Source: Bacteroidia bacterium
Lineage (GTDB): Bacteria > Bacteroidota > Bacteroidia > Bacteroidales > CAJPTX01
Assembly: GCA_905373625.1 (NCBI GenBank)
Contig: CAJPTS010000001.1
Span: forward strand, 1-31,809
Length of the DNA: 31,809 nt
Reading direction: 5' to 3'
The notes beneath the pieces were generated by a model. The model did not search any database. It was not told where the DNA came from and saw only the letters and a list, made by a program, of their open reading frames with translations. A program made the position numbers and the translations under genes. This document shows, in pieces, positions 16,101-24,381 of this stretch. Each line of letters opens with the position of its first letter. Position 1 is the first letter of the stretch.

Positions 16101-19100
16101 TCCTTTCGCAGAAGATCGGAATACTACGGGCGGCGAGCTCTATTTCAATTTGGGGAATGTGTCTGAAGACATCTTGCGCGACGGACGGAAATTCTATGAA
16201 AATGGTCTCCCCGTAGATGATGATCCCGCCAAAACCGAGAATACGGCTTGGGGACGCGTGCCAAAGGTGCAGTCAACGGTTATGGCTTTTGATAATGACC
16301 CCAATAATCGTGCAAAACAAGACGTCGGCTTAGATGGTTTGAATTCGGAGTCAGAGACCGTCTTCTTCTCCAATTATCTTTCTTCGCTTGCCGCAACGGT
16401 GGGTAGCACGAGTACGGCTGTGGAGCGTGCACGACAGGATCCCTCTTCTGATGACTTCCGCTATTTCCGCTCCTCAAGATATGATGATGAGCATACGGGA
16501 ATCTTAGACCGTTACAAATATTTCAACAATACAGAAGGGAATAGCCCAACGACAGAGCAGTCTAGCGAATCTTATCCTACTGCTGGTACGACGCTCCCCG
16601 ATGTTGAAGACCTTAATAGAGATAACACACTGAGTGACAACGAGAGTTACTACCAGTACCATGTAGCCTTGCGTAAGAATGAGCTCGAGGTCGGGCGTAA
16701 CTATGTCACGGATAAGGTTATAGCTAAAGCAAAATTTGCGAATGGCAAGGAGTCTACGGTGACGTGGTATCAGTTTAAGATCCCACTGAAAGAGTATGAA
16801 ACGCGTGTAGGCTATATTCAGGACTTTAAGTCCATGCGTTTTCTCCGCCTCTATCTTCGTGGTTTTGATGCTCCCGTCTTTTTGCGTTTTGCAACGTTGG
16901 GCTTGGTGCGCGGCGAGTGGCGTCGATACGAACGATCGTTGCTTGAGGCACAAGAACAGCTCGGGGGTGGAGGATCAGAAGTTACCTTCTTTGACGTCTC
17001 GGCTGTAAATATCGAGGAGAATAATACGCGAACTCCTGTCAATTATGTGTTACCTCCTGGTGTAACGCGAGAAATTGATGCAAGCCAAACCGTTGAGAAC
17101 GAGCTCAATGAGCAATCAATGGAGCTAAAAGTCTCTAATCTGTTAGACGGTGATGCGCGTGCTGCCTTTCGTAATGTGAGTTATGACTTGCGTAACTACA
17201 AGCGCATGTCTATGGATGTGCATGCTGAGGCTTTGATAAATGAACCTCTTAAAGATGACGAGCTGACTCTCTTTTTACGTTTGGGGTCTGATTATACGTC
17301 GAACTACTATGAGTACGAAGTGCCCTTAAAGCTAACAGCGCCTGGGTTCTACAGTAATATAAGTGAGGGCGATAGGCGGAGTGTCTGGCCAGCGGAGAAT
17401 GCTATAGATCTAAATCTGTCGGAATTCCGTGAGGTGAAGTTGCAACGCGATGCCATGTTACGCAGCCTGTCTGGTCAGACCGTGCGTGATGCTTATCGGG
17501 TAGAAAAAGACGAGCGTTCCATTTCGGTGGTGGGGCATCCGAGTTTAGGACATGTACGTGTCCTGATGATCGGAATACGTAATCCGAAACTCGGTCCTGC
17601 ATTAGATGACGGGCATGCGAAGTCGGGCATTGTCTGGGTAAATGAATTGCGTTTGTCGCGACTGGATAAATCGGGCGGATGGGCGGCGCTCGCCTCCATG
17701 AATACGAGGATGGCAGACTTCGGAGCACTCAGCCTTACAGGGCGTTTACAGACACCTGGTTTTGGTGCACTAGAAAATAAAGTAAACGAGCGTGCCAAAG
17801 AGCTAACCTATCAGTATGATGCTAATGCTAATTTGGAGCTAGGAAAGTTCTTCCCCAAGCGTTGGGAGGTGAGTATCCCGTTTTATGTGTCGCATGGCGA
17901 GACCTTTGCTAATCCCGAATACAATCCGCTAGACCCCGACGTGCCGTTTGACGAAGCGCTGGATCATCTGCCTACGCAAGCAGAAAAAGAGAAGCTGCGC
18001 GAGATTGCACAAGATTACGTCAGACGGCGTAGTCTGAATATCACTAACGTACGCGTAAACAAACAGGGACGAGACCCGCGCCCGTGGGATCTCGCTAATT
18101 TCTCATTGACCTATGCTTACAATGAGCAGAACGCTCATAATGTGAAAACAGAATACAGAAACCAAGTGGCGCATAAAGGTATGTTTGCTTACGCCTTTAG
18201 TGCACGCCCAAAATCTTATGAACCGTTCCGACGTATAGGTTTCCTCTCGAGCAATTACCTAGCTATTATACGCGACTTAAATTTCACTCCCATGCCACGT
18301 CAGATTACCTTCCGTACGGAGGTGAATCGGAATTTCTTGGAGCAGAAGTTGCGTAATATAAATAGTCCTGCTTTGCAGATGCGCCCCACGTATGCCAAGA
18401 GCTTTGAGTGGAATAGAGCCTACGGTGTGAACTGGGACTTAATGCGGAATTTCCGAATTGACTTCACGGCCAACAATATGGCAGTGATTGACGAACCCGA
18501 GGGGCAGACCCTCTCGCAACTGAAGGGAGCGGAGCGCGAGGCGTGGAAAGATACCGTTTGGGCGAGTCTCCGTCATTTCGGACGTACGACGCAGTATAAT
18601 CATCACCTTGGGGTAACGTATAATCCTTCCATAAATAAGTTGCCTTTCTTCGGTTGGCTTAGTGGAACTGCCTCTTATACCGCCGATTTTCGTTGGGATG
18701 CTGCTCGCCGAGTTGCTCAGAACGTAAATATGAATGTGGGGAATACCCTACAGAACGCAGCTTCGATACAATTATCTGCCCAGGCAAGTTTTACATCGCT
18801 CTATTCGAAGATCTCCTATCTGAACAACATAAACCAAAAGTTCGAGCGGATCGGAAATGGTTCAGAAGCTACGGACGTCACCAAACAGGAAATGCGCACC
18901 GTTCGCTTTGAAAAAGAGCGCTTCAATATACCAGTAGGTCAGAAACGATCTGTAACCCACAATCTGAATCTGGAGGAGGTTACGGCGAAGTACATAAATC
19001 GCGACGGGAGTGAAGTGCCTCTCGAGGTTGAGGTGATAGCTAAAAATCGGGTGCGCGTGTCAAGCAGTGTGGCACTAAGTCGTGGTAAACTCGTGCTTGA

Positions 19101-20526
19101 GGGACAGAAGCCTGTAACTCGTTTTTCGCCCGCCTTATTAGGCGAGGGGATTTTGCGTGTCCTTATGGGGTTGCGCACTATCTCTGCCACGTATTCGGAA
19201 ACTGATGGAACGTTTGTACCAGGATATTTGCCCAGTACGGCGATTCTCGGGTTTGAAGGAGTGCGCTCGGGAGCAGCGCCTGGCTTACCTTTCGTCTTAG
19301 GGTGGCAAGACCCCGATTTTGCACGCAATGCTGCTGCCAAGGGCTGGTTAACCCAAGATACAGCGCAAGTAGACGCATATAAGCTTACGCGAAATATCAA
19401 CTTTACCTATCGCATAAATATTGAGCCATTCCCGTTTTTCCGTATAGATATTACGGGGACGCGACAGTTCTCGCGGAATAAGAGTGAGTACTACCGCCCA
19501 ACGACTACAGGAGATTTTGAGTTGCTTAATCCAGTTGAGAGCGGGAATTTCTCTATCTCGGGTCTCTTTATTCGTACGGCATTTGAGCGCAGTGGACGTA
19601 ACGGAGATAAATACGCCTCGGCTGCATTTGAAAAGTTCCGCGAGAGTCGTCTAGAAATAGCGCGTCGAGTGGCAGCACAGCGTTCTAATTCTACTGCTAC
19701 GGGACCCGATGGTGTATTTCCAGACGGATATAGTGGACTATCCCAAGATGTACTAATCCCCGCCTTCCTTGCTGCGTACACTGGGAGTACGACGAATAGC
19801 GTCTCGTTATCTACCTTCCCCATGATACCCCTGCCAAACTGGCAAATTACGTACGACGGTTTGTCGCGCATGAGTTTCTTTAAGGAGCTCTTCAGACAGG
19901 TGTCGTTGCGTCACGGCTACCGTGCTAATTATATAATTGGTAATTATCAAACCAATGAGGCGTATCAGGAAGGCGCTGACGGTCTGTCTTATGTACGAAA
20001 TGTGCAGCAAGATTACGTCGCACGTTATCAGATCACGAACGTTGCCATCTCTGAACAGTTTAGTCCGCTCATTGGTATTGATTTGGGCTTTACCAATTCG
20101 CTTACTACGAAGGCTGAAGTGCGCAAGAATCGCTCCTTAGCGATGAGTTTCTCTAATAACCAGCTCACCGACATGGACAGCTGGGAGTATGTATTAGGGG
20201 CAGGATATCGATTTGAAAATCTACCAATTGTACTGAAAAACCAGCTCGGTGGAAAGAAAGTCCTTAAAAGCGAATTGCGTCTACAGGGCGATTTCTCTGT
20301 ACGTAACACGCAAACCATACTGCGCAAATTGGTAGAAGATACCAACACGCCCACGGCAGGGCAGTGGTCATATGCGCTAAAGCTTTCGGCTGATTATATG
20401 CTCACGGAGCAGATAAATATCCGTTTCTTCTTTGACCGAACTGTCAATACGCCTCTCGTCTCATTAAGCTTCCCCACCTCTACCACGAGCTTTGGTTTCA
20501 GTGTTCGGTTTATTCTAGAACAGTAG
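13189..20526 (+). CDS. sprA: Type IX secretion system outer-membrane translocon SprA (Sov)
   Basis: SprA is the very large beta-barrel through which type IX substrates cross the outer membrane. The 2445-residue length is typical. A signal peptide follows a lysine-rich start (LYWLFALVLVPYISVYPAKA). The first SprA N-terminal module begins near residue 124 (LQVGGDEFDRIFG, then KLQINLTGRIGDKLRMDVKY). The family segment VYLDDFEANKSLIDLR lies near residue 805 and NIEYLEFWLMDPF near 960. A barrel-like strand-rich region runs to the aromatic-ending C-terminus FGFSVRFILEQ. The frame is uninterrupted. The start is a GTG, 10 bases after the ruvA stop; I see no better ATG before the signal peptide. It is in line with pdxA-ruvA and followed closely by another exported protein. 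Together with the PorP/SprF and CHU_C genes at 4294-6556 it shows a working type IX system is likely. Confidence 0.96.
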   Translation: MVGVLACISKKKKARLYWLFALVLVPYISVYPAKAQEEGATSGSIRTPALPSLVAKKYEVVYDARTGNYFVYNKIGDLTVGQPRVLSAQEYRDFRREESMRQFWQNSHGEQRDNSAAGSRILPVLQVGGDEFDRIFGSNVIEIVPQGSAELTFGVTHSNTQNYALPEDMRSNTTFDFDTKLQINLTGRIGDKLRMDVKYNTEATFDFETNVKVEYTGHEDEIIQKIEAGNVSMPLPGSLITGSQSLFGFRTDLKFGRLNVSAVLSQRKGQAQTIEVKGGAQTKDFEVRADQYEANRHFFLSKYFYDRYDQALSQLPLVGSGIEIQKIEVWVTNKQGRFDDSRDVVAFVDLAEVGSNIFANSVVHPVAGERLPSNASNTLYHDMTQGAYAGIRSLADVTAILAPLAAQKFQNGQDYEKLESARKLRPNEYTLNAKLGFISLNMSLNADEVLAVAYEYTYQGKTYKVGELSTDGINAPEALVVKLLKGTDLSPTMPTWRLMMKNIYSLGAFQLAKKDFQLDVLYQDDEIGTAVNYLSKGNLQREPLLSVLNLDNLNSQGDYGPDGVFDYIEGVTIQPATGRFIFPMVEPFGAYLAKKIGDPTVADALCYRELYDSTLSRAQQAAEKNKFLIRGEYQSSSNSEISLNAPNVPKGSVVVTAGGQRLVENTDYVVDYLLGTVKILNQGLLESGTPIKISLESNLGLDFQTKTLVGTHLDYRFNEKFHVGGTILNLTERPLTKKVNYGNEAMSNTIWGLNTSYETEVPWLTRAVDMLPFLETKEKSSFSFDAEMANFIPGQSSYLDKRGAVYLDDFEANKSLIDLRMWNTWSLASVPQGQTAIFPEGEYVNDLRSGMQRARLAWYTIDPLFLRNSSLTPSHIRNNPEEQSSHFVREVEEQELFPNRSIPQGQPTTIPVFNLAFYPSERGPYNYDASRVNTDGTLQMPTSRWGGIMRALPVTDFENSNIEYLEFWLMDPFAEDRNTTGGELYFNLGNVSEDILRDGRKFYENGLPVDDDPAKTENTAWGRVPKVQSTVMAFDNDPNNRAKQDVGLDGLNSESETVFFSNYLSSLAATVGSTSTAVERARQDPSSDDFRYFRSSRYDDEHTGILDRYKYFNNTEGNSPTTEQSSESYPTAGTTLPDVEDLNRDNTLSDNESYYQYHVALRKNELEVGRNYVTDKVIAKAKFANGKESTVTWYQFKIPLKEYETRVGYIQDFKSMRFLRLYLRGFDAPVFLRFATLGLVRGEWRRYERSLLEAQEQLGGGGSEVTFFDVSAVNIEENNTRTPVNYVLPPGVTREIDASQTVENELNEQSMELKVSNLLDGDARAAFRNVSYDLRNYKRMSMDVHAEALINEPLKDDELTLFLRLGSDYTSNYYEYEVPLKLTAPGFYSNISEGDRRSVWPAENAIDLNLSEFREVKLQRDAMLRSLSGQTVRDAYRVEKDERSISVVGHPSLGHVRVLMIGIRNPKLGPALDDGHAKSGIVWVNELRLSRLDKSGGWAALASMNTRMADFGALSLTGRLQTPGFGALENKVNERAKELTYQYDANANLELGKFFPKRWEVSIPFYVSHGETFANPEYNPLDPDVPFDEALDHLPTQAEKEKLREIAQDYVRRRSLNITNVRVNKQGRDPRPWDLANFSLTYAYNEQNAHNVKTEYRNQVAHKGMFAYAFSARPKSYEPFRRIGFLSSNYLAIIRDLNFTPMPRQITFRTEVNRNFLEQKLRNINSPALQMRPTYAKSFEWNRAYGVNWDLMRNFRIDFTANNMAVIDEPEGQTLSQLKGAEREAWKDTVWASLRHFGRTTQYNHHLGVTYNPSINKLPFFGWLSGTASYTADFRWDAARRVAQNVNMNVGNTLQNAASIQLSAQASFTSLYSKISYLNNINQKFERIGNGSEATDVTKQEMRTVRFEKERFNIPVGQKRSVTHNLNLEEVTAKYINRDGSEVPLEVEVIAKNRVRVSSSVALSRGKLVLEGQKPVTRFSPALLGEGILRVLMGLRTISATYSETDGTFVPGYLPSTAILGFEGVRSGAAPGLPFVLGWQDPDFARNAAAKGWLTQDTAQVDAYKLTRNINFTYRINIEPFPFFRIDITGTRQFSRNKSEYYRPTTTGDFELLNPVESGNFSISGLFIRTAFERSGRNGDKYASAAFEKFRESRLEIARRVAAQRSNSTATGPDGVFPDGYSGLSQDVLIPAFLAAYTGSTTNSVSLSTFPMIPLPNWQITYDGLSRMSFFKELFRQVSLRHGYRANYIIGNYQTNEAYQEGADGLSYVRNVQQDYVARYQITNVAISEQFSPLIGIDLGFTNSLTTKAEVRKNRSLAMSFSNNQLTDMDSWEYVLGAGYRFENLPIVLKNQLGGKKVLKSELRLQGDFSVRNTQTILRKLVEDTNTPTAGQWSYALKLSADYMLTEQINIRFFFDRTVNTPLVSLSFPTSTTSFGFSVRFILEQ

Positions 20527-20582
20527 TTGTGCTCAGTTTTTTCGGTATTTCGTGGTATTGGGCACAGCGTAACCTACGTGTC

Positions 20583-22118
20583 ATGATACTGCGGAGCTGC
20601 CTCTTATTTCTGATCTTATTCGTGGGCGGAGAACTCAGTGCAGCGCGTCGGAACTATCGTCAGACCTCCCGTCTTCTTATGCGTACGCCTACAGAGCATG
20701 TAGGGAATGTCTTGATTCATAGACAGTTTGTGCAACATAATATCGTGGCACGAGACTTCCTGCCTGCACGTCCTCTTTGGGAGTTTTCATTAAGAGCTGA
20801 CTTCCGCAAGCAGGATAGTTGTTTCGGCTACCCTTTATTTCAACAAGAAAGCCAAAAATACGCTGCTTTAGGTCGAGGAGAGTATAATACTAATGATAGG
20901 ACTTATTTCGGCGACTTCTGTCTATCTTATGGCGTTTTTGGTGTGCTGCGAGGAACTAAAACACCTACTCCCGAATTATTCTATCCTTACCTCGTCTTAG
21001 ATACTACTCCCAGTGCTGCTACAGAGCGAGAAGCTTGTCTATCCTTCGGGCATATTTGGAGGACGCGCCAATGGGTCTTTGGTGTTGCGGGCAAGTTCCG
21101 AGCTCAAGAGCGGTATGCAAAAAAAGAGATACGGCTTCAAACAAAAGGAGTAGAATTCGCTTTGCGCGAGGGCGTCTATATTTGGGTAGATGACTATTGG
21201 TTAGGGCAATGGGCGTCTTTCACGCACTATTGGCAGTGGAATGAACTTCATTCGCAGAGTGGTGAGCAGCCTTTTTACCGTCATCTAGGTTTTGGGCTTT
21301 GGAATTGGGATAGAACCTTTGTTTCCGAGTCTATTTCTTTTGATAACAAGACGGGACAAGTGGCAGCAGGACTGCAAGTTGCTGCGCGCGATGACGGTTT
21401 TGTTGCCGATGTACATGGAGCGCACCGCTGGGCATCGCATGCAGACAAAGCGTATTGGGCAGCAGCTTCCCTAGAGCGTCAGGACTTGCGTGCACGCTTA
21501 GGTTATAGAAAAGAGTTAGGGGAATATACTACTGAGCTTTTAGCTGACATTCTATTGCAGAATAGAACGGGGGTGGAGCATTTTTACGATTCGGTGGGAC
21601 GCCGCGGCAATAAGCGCTACGAGCGTCTATTCTCATCGCCCATGTATACGAATGCTACGCGCTTAATGGGCATTAGCCTTGCCAGCGAGCACCCGATAGG
21701 GCGAGGCTACGCTTGGGGGAGTCTGTGGGGAGGGTATGGCTTGTACAGAAGTAAGTATGAGAACCCAGAGAATCGATACCGAAACACTTACTGGCGTACC
21801 GATTTAGAGCTTGGTTATTGGTTACGTGAGCACGCTTATTGGTTCGCTATTCAGTTGCGTGGTACGTGGCAGATGCAGATCGCTAGTGAACGAAACTTTT
21901 CGCGCCACGTACGCGATCCGTTGAAGTCAACCTTTTTGTTACCGACACTGGCACTCTCAGAAGCATCACGCGTAGAGGCAGAATTGCAACTGGACTGGGG
22001 CTACAAATGGCAAAATGCGTTTGTCTTAGTCGCAGCGCCGCATGTAGGTATTCAGCACGTATTTGAGGTTGGCAATGCGTTTTACGGGGGCGTGACGCTT
22101 CGTATACAAAAAGAGTAA
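20583..22118 (+). CDS. Probable outer-membrane beta-barrel protein, function unknown
   Basis: A protein of about 511 residues I do not recognise with confidence. The ATG at 20583 gives a clean signal peptide (MILRSCLLFLILFVGGELSA). The same frame is open from a GTG at 20529, two bases after the sprA stop, which would add 18 residues in front. The mature part is rich in Trp, Tyr and alternating strands with Arg/Glu turns (for example WVFGVAGKFRAQERYAKKE), ending in an aromatic-containing strand (GGVTLRIQKE), all consistent with an outer-membrane barrel. A segment near FYPYLVLDTTPSAATERE reminds me of the DUF6850 group of Bacteroidota barrel proteins; this is a memory-based guess. Tight coupling behind sprA suggests co-expression with the type IX translocon. 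The other possible reading is an unrelated barrel that shares the promoter. Confidence 0.7.
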   Translation: MILRSCLLFLILFVGGELSAARRNYRQTSRLLMRTPTEHVGNVLIHRQFVQHNIVARDFLPARPLWEFSLRADFRKQDSCFGYPLFQQESQKYAALGRGEYNTNDRTYFGDFCLSYGVFGVLRGTKTPTPELFYPYLVLDTTPSAATEREACLSFGHIWRTRQWVFGVAGKFRAQERYAKKEIRLQTKGVEFALREGVYIWVDDYWLGQWASFTHYWQWNELHSQSGEQPFYRHLGFGLWNWDRTFVSESISFDNKTGQVAAGLQVAARDDGFVADVHGAHRWASHADKAYWAAASLERQDLRARLGYRKELGEYTTELLADILLQNRTGVEHFYDSVGRRGNKRYERLFSSPMYTNATRLMGISLASEHPIGRGYAWGSLWGGYGLYRSKYENPENRYRNTYWRTDLELGYWLREHAYWFAIQLRGTWQMQIASERNFSRHVRDPLKSTFLLPTLALSEASRVEAELQLDWGYKWQNAFVLVAAPHVGIQHVFEVGNAFYGGVTLRIQKE

Positions 22119-22125
22119 GATAAGC

Positions 22126-22156
22126 GTGGGCTAAAATAAACACAAGGGCAGCCTAC
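22126..22156. terminator. Weak hairpin between convergent genes
   Basis: GTGGGCT (22126-22132) can pair with AGCCTAC (22150-22156) with one G-T wobble, around a 17-base loop. It lies just after the rightward gene ending at 22118 and overlaps the stop codon of the leftward gene. There is no strong T run. It could serve as a shared terminator of the two convergent genes. Confidence 0.3.
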
Positions 22157-22647
22157 TTAAATGTATAGCGGATATACGTTCCCGCATTCCACCAACCGTG
22201 CACGTTACCAGCAAAGTTGATGATGGGACTCACATCTGCCCCGATCGCAATTGGTACTTTTTCAAAAACATACTCCACACCACCTACAGCATCTATGCCC
22301 GCGTAAGCTTTATTTGCGCGGGGCAGCCCAGTAAACGGATTATAGCCGTCGCTCGTCTGAAAGGCAAGGTGCGCTCCTCCTCCAATATACCATCGCAAAC
22401 CTGGCAGACCGCCTATTATGAAGTGATGTTCGTATAGAGCCGTCATGCCAAAACCAAAATTGCCAACGTGTACGAGACCTTCAAGAGCAGAGGCGTCGTT
22501 CAAAAAATATTTGATAGTCCCACTCATCCACGGAGAGCCTACCTTAACCCCTAGCCCTAAATCATAGTGGTACTGTGCTTTAGCTTCGCGAGTTAGAAAA
22601 AAGAACACGCCGATTAAAGTGACAAATAATATGAATTTGCGTTTCAT
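22153..22647 (-). CDS. Small secreted or outer-membrane beta-barrel protein
   Basis: A 164-residue protein with a clear signal peptide (MKRKFILFVTLIGVFFFLTREAKA, cleavage before QYHYD). The mature chain opens YHYDLGLGVKVGSPW and continues with glycine- and aromatic-rich amphipathic strands, ending GTYIRYTFK with the terminal aromatic common in outer-membrane barrels. The size and pattern suit an eight-stranded barrel, similar to many small Bacteroidota outer-membrane proteins. No enzyme motif is visible. It is transcribed alone, converging on the sprA operon, with its own likely promoter. Confidence 0.75.
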   Translation of the reverse strand: MKRKFILFVTLIGVFFFLTREAKAQYHYDLGLGVKVGSPWMSGTIKYFLNDASALEGLVHVGNFGFGMTALYEHHFIIGGLPGLRWYIGGGAHLAFQTSDGYNPFTGLPRANKAYAGIDAVGGVEYVFEKVPIAIGADVSPIINFAGNVHGWWNAGTYIRYTFK

Positions 22648-22718
22648 TTGAATGTAATTTATAAGACAGGACTACTCTTAAACACGAAATAGGGCACAAA
22701 TAGTATGCCTATCATGGG

Positions 22719-22726
22719 CAAAAATA
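22719..22726 (-). promoter_or_regulatory. -7 box (TAnnTTTG) upstream of the small barrel gene
   Basis: On the minus strand these bases read TATTTTTG, an exact match to TAnnTTTG, 72 bases before the ATG at 22647. The -33 region near 22742-22750 is T-rich on that strand (TTTTTCG) but not an exact TTTG. The gap 22648-22832 otherwise shows no gene. Confidence 0.4.
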
Positions 22727-22822
22727 TAACGTAGAAGTTTGCGAAAAATTCGGTTTACACCTGCCATTGTTTGCCTACATAATGGTACGTAAGGCTAAAA
22801 ATATAGTACTGCGAATGTGAAG

Positions 22823-22850
22823 CGTTTGGTTCTTAGCTCTTTGCCAAACG
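22823..22850 (-). terminator. Hairpin straddling the cheB stop codon
   Basis: CGTTTGG (22823-22829) pairs exactly with CCAAACG (22844-22850) around a 14-base loop that contains the cheB stop codon. After the stem the minus strand reads CTTCACATTCGC, then a T-rich stretch begins about 25 bases further. It is the last possible stop for the nine-gene chemosensory operon, but without an adjacent T run it is only a weak candidate. Confidence 0.3.
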
Positions 22851-23909
22851 TAGTACTTCTGAGGCGATTTTATCAAGGGGTAGGATCTTATCCGCAGCAC
22901 CGAGTTTGATGGCTTCTTTGGGCATACCAAATACCACGCAGCTCTGCTCGTCTTGTGCAATAGTGCGTGCGCCCGCATCCTTCATTTCGCGTAGCCCTTT
23001 TGCACCGTCATCGCCCATTCCTGTCATAATCACCCCGATGGCGTTAGCCCCAGCATAGCGTGCTGTACTACGAAATAACACATCTACAGAAGGGCGGTGT
23101 CTATTTACCAGTGGCCCCTCGCGTGTCTCGACGTAATATTTCGCTCCAGAGCGCTTCAGCAGAACGTGAAAATTCCCTGGTGCTATGAGAGCCTGCCCAC
23201 GTAGTACTGCGTCGTTATTTGAGGCTTCTTTGACCGTAATATTACAAATTTCGTCCAAGCGCTTGGCAAACGAAGTTGTAAACTTCTCGGGCATGTGCTG
23301 CACTATCACAATGCCAGGACAATCCACGGGCATTTGTTTTAAGAATACCGTCAATGCCTCCGTTCCACCCGTAGAAGCGCCCACGGCCACAACAAGCTCG
23401 GTAGTCTTAATCATGCTGGTGCTAGGCATGCCAGCAGGTAGAATCGCGTCGGCAGAATATTTTGGTCCTACATGGTGTGGTTCTACAATCACGCGCTGAC
23501 GTCGCATGCGGGCATAAGATGCCGCTTTAATGGCATCACAGATCTTTATACGAGACTCTTCTATGAACTGCCGCGTGTTCATCTGTGGCTTTGTAATAAT
23601 TTCCACAGCGCCCAGTTCTAGGGCTTTCATACCTGTAATAGTCCCTTGTTCAGTAAGACTGGAGATAATTACCACGGGGATCGGGTGTTGGCTCATAATC
23701 TTTCGCAGAAAGGTCAAGCCATCCATGCGTGGCATTTCCACATCGAGAGTAATTACGTCGGGGACTTCCTCCGCTATGCGCTGTGCAGCAAAGAAGGGAT
23801 CAGCTGCCGTAGCCATCACCTCTAGCTGCGGGTCAGAGTTAATAATCTCAGCCAGCGTCTGTCGGACGACGGCAGAGTCGTCCACAATAAGCACACGTAG
23901 TTTAGCCAT
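22833..23909 (-). CDS. cheB: Chemotaxis protein-glutamate methylesterase/glutamine deamidase CheB
   Basis: CheB removes methyl groups from (and deamidates) chemoreceptors and is switched on by phosphorylation from CheA. Residues 1-120 are a receiver domain with D10-D11, phosphoacceptor D56 (TLDVEMPRMDG) and K108 (IITKP). Residues about 165-358 are the esterase domain with catalytic triad S179 (VGASTGG), H205 (IVQHMPE) and D301 (TGMGDDG). The triad spacing of 26 and 96 residues equals that of Salmonella CheB. The frame is complete at 358 residues. It is the last gene of the che operon, five bases after cheD. Its presence implies receptors that are methylated, although none is encoded in this window. 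Confidence 0.96.
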   Translation of the reverse strand: MAKLRVLIVDDSAVVRQTLAEIINSDPQLEVMATAADPFFAAQRIAEEVPDVITLDVEMPRMDGLTFLRKIMSQHPIPVVIISSLTEQGTITGMKALELGAVEIITKPQMNTRQFIEESRIKICDAIKAASYARMRRQRVIVEPHHVGPKYSADAILPAGMPSTSMIKTTELVVAVGASTGGTEALTVFLKQMPVDCPGIVIVQHMPEKFTTSFAKRLDEICNITVKEASNNDAVLRGQALIAPGNFHVLLKRSGAKYYVETREGPLVNRHRPSVDVLFRSTARYAGANAIGVIMTGMGDDGAKGLREMKDAGARTIAQDEQSCVVFGMPKEAIKLGAADKILPLDKIASEVLRLAKS

Positions 23910-23914
23910 CAGCG

Positions 23915-24379
23915 CTACATAGACTTTTGTATTAGGCGTTGGCGCACAGCGCCAGTCTCTGTGTCAAACTCTAACTTCCGTCCGTTTTTGCCCCCTGTAC
24001 TCCGTGCAACTATGGGGATACCTAGCGCTTTAAGCTCCTCCTCGGCTGTTTGGATATTGCGTGCACCGATTTGGAAATGTGTGCCCGTTTCTATGACCTC
24101 GCCTCCACCAAAAATCTTCGCAATAAGATCTTCCTTTCTGCAACCGAGCGATTCTAATTTTTGTAGCAATTTCCGGATGGCGATATTGCCGTACTTAGGA
24201 CTCTCCAGTCCCTGTCCATTCCAAAGAGGGAGCATGAAATGATTTATGCCCCCGATATTCTTGCTCTTGTCGAAAAGACAAACGGCCACGCAGGAGCCGA
24301 GAATCGTCGAAACGGTCACAGGATCCTTACTGGCAAAAAGCGCGGCAGGATATAAAAAGTGCGTCTCGCGTGCTGGCAT
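23915..24379 (-). CDS. cheD: Chemoreceptor glutamine deamidase CheD
   Basis: CheD deamidates receptor glutamines and in some bacteria also partners CheC. The 154-residue protein has the catalytic cysteine C30 in TILGSCVAVCLFD and H47 in GGINHFMLP, with the same 17-residue spacing as Thermotoga CheD, and T25 just before. IFGGGEV and IGARNIQTAEEEL follow as expected. No CheC or CheX is encoded nearby, so the receptor-deamidase role is the likelier one. The gene starts two bases after the kinase-like gene and ends five bases before cheB. Confidence 0.95.
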   Translation of the reverse strand: MPARETHFLYPAALFASKDPVTVSTILGSCVAVCLFDKSKNIGGINHFMLPLWNGQGLESPKYGNIAIRKLLQKLESLGCRKEDLIAKIFGGGEVIETGTHFQIGARNIQTAEEELKALGIPIVARSTGGKNGRKLEFDTETGAVRQRLIQKSM

Positions 24380-24381
24380 GC

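Noticed and set aside
16504..16953. Minus-strand frame of 149 codons inside sprA (and several similar ones at 18939-20354).
   Set aside because: They are antisense to an intact, recognisable SprA and show no domain or start signal.
20509..20522. TTTATTCTAGAACA occurs at the sprA end and again near 29647-29660.
   Set aside because: One copy is coding for the SprA C-terminus and the other spans a stop codon on the other strand; no repeat structure, and the length is within chance.
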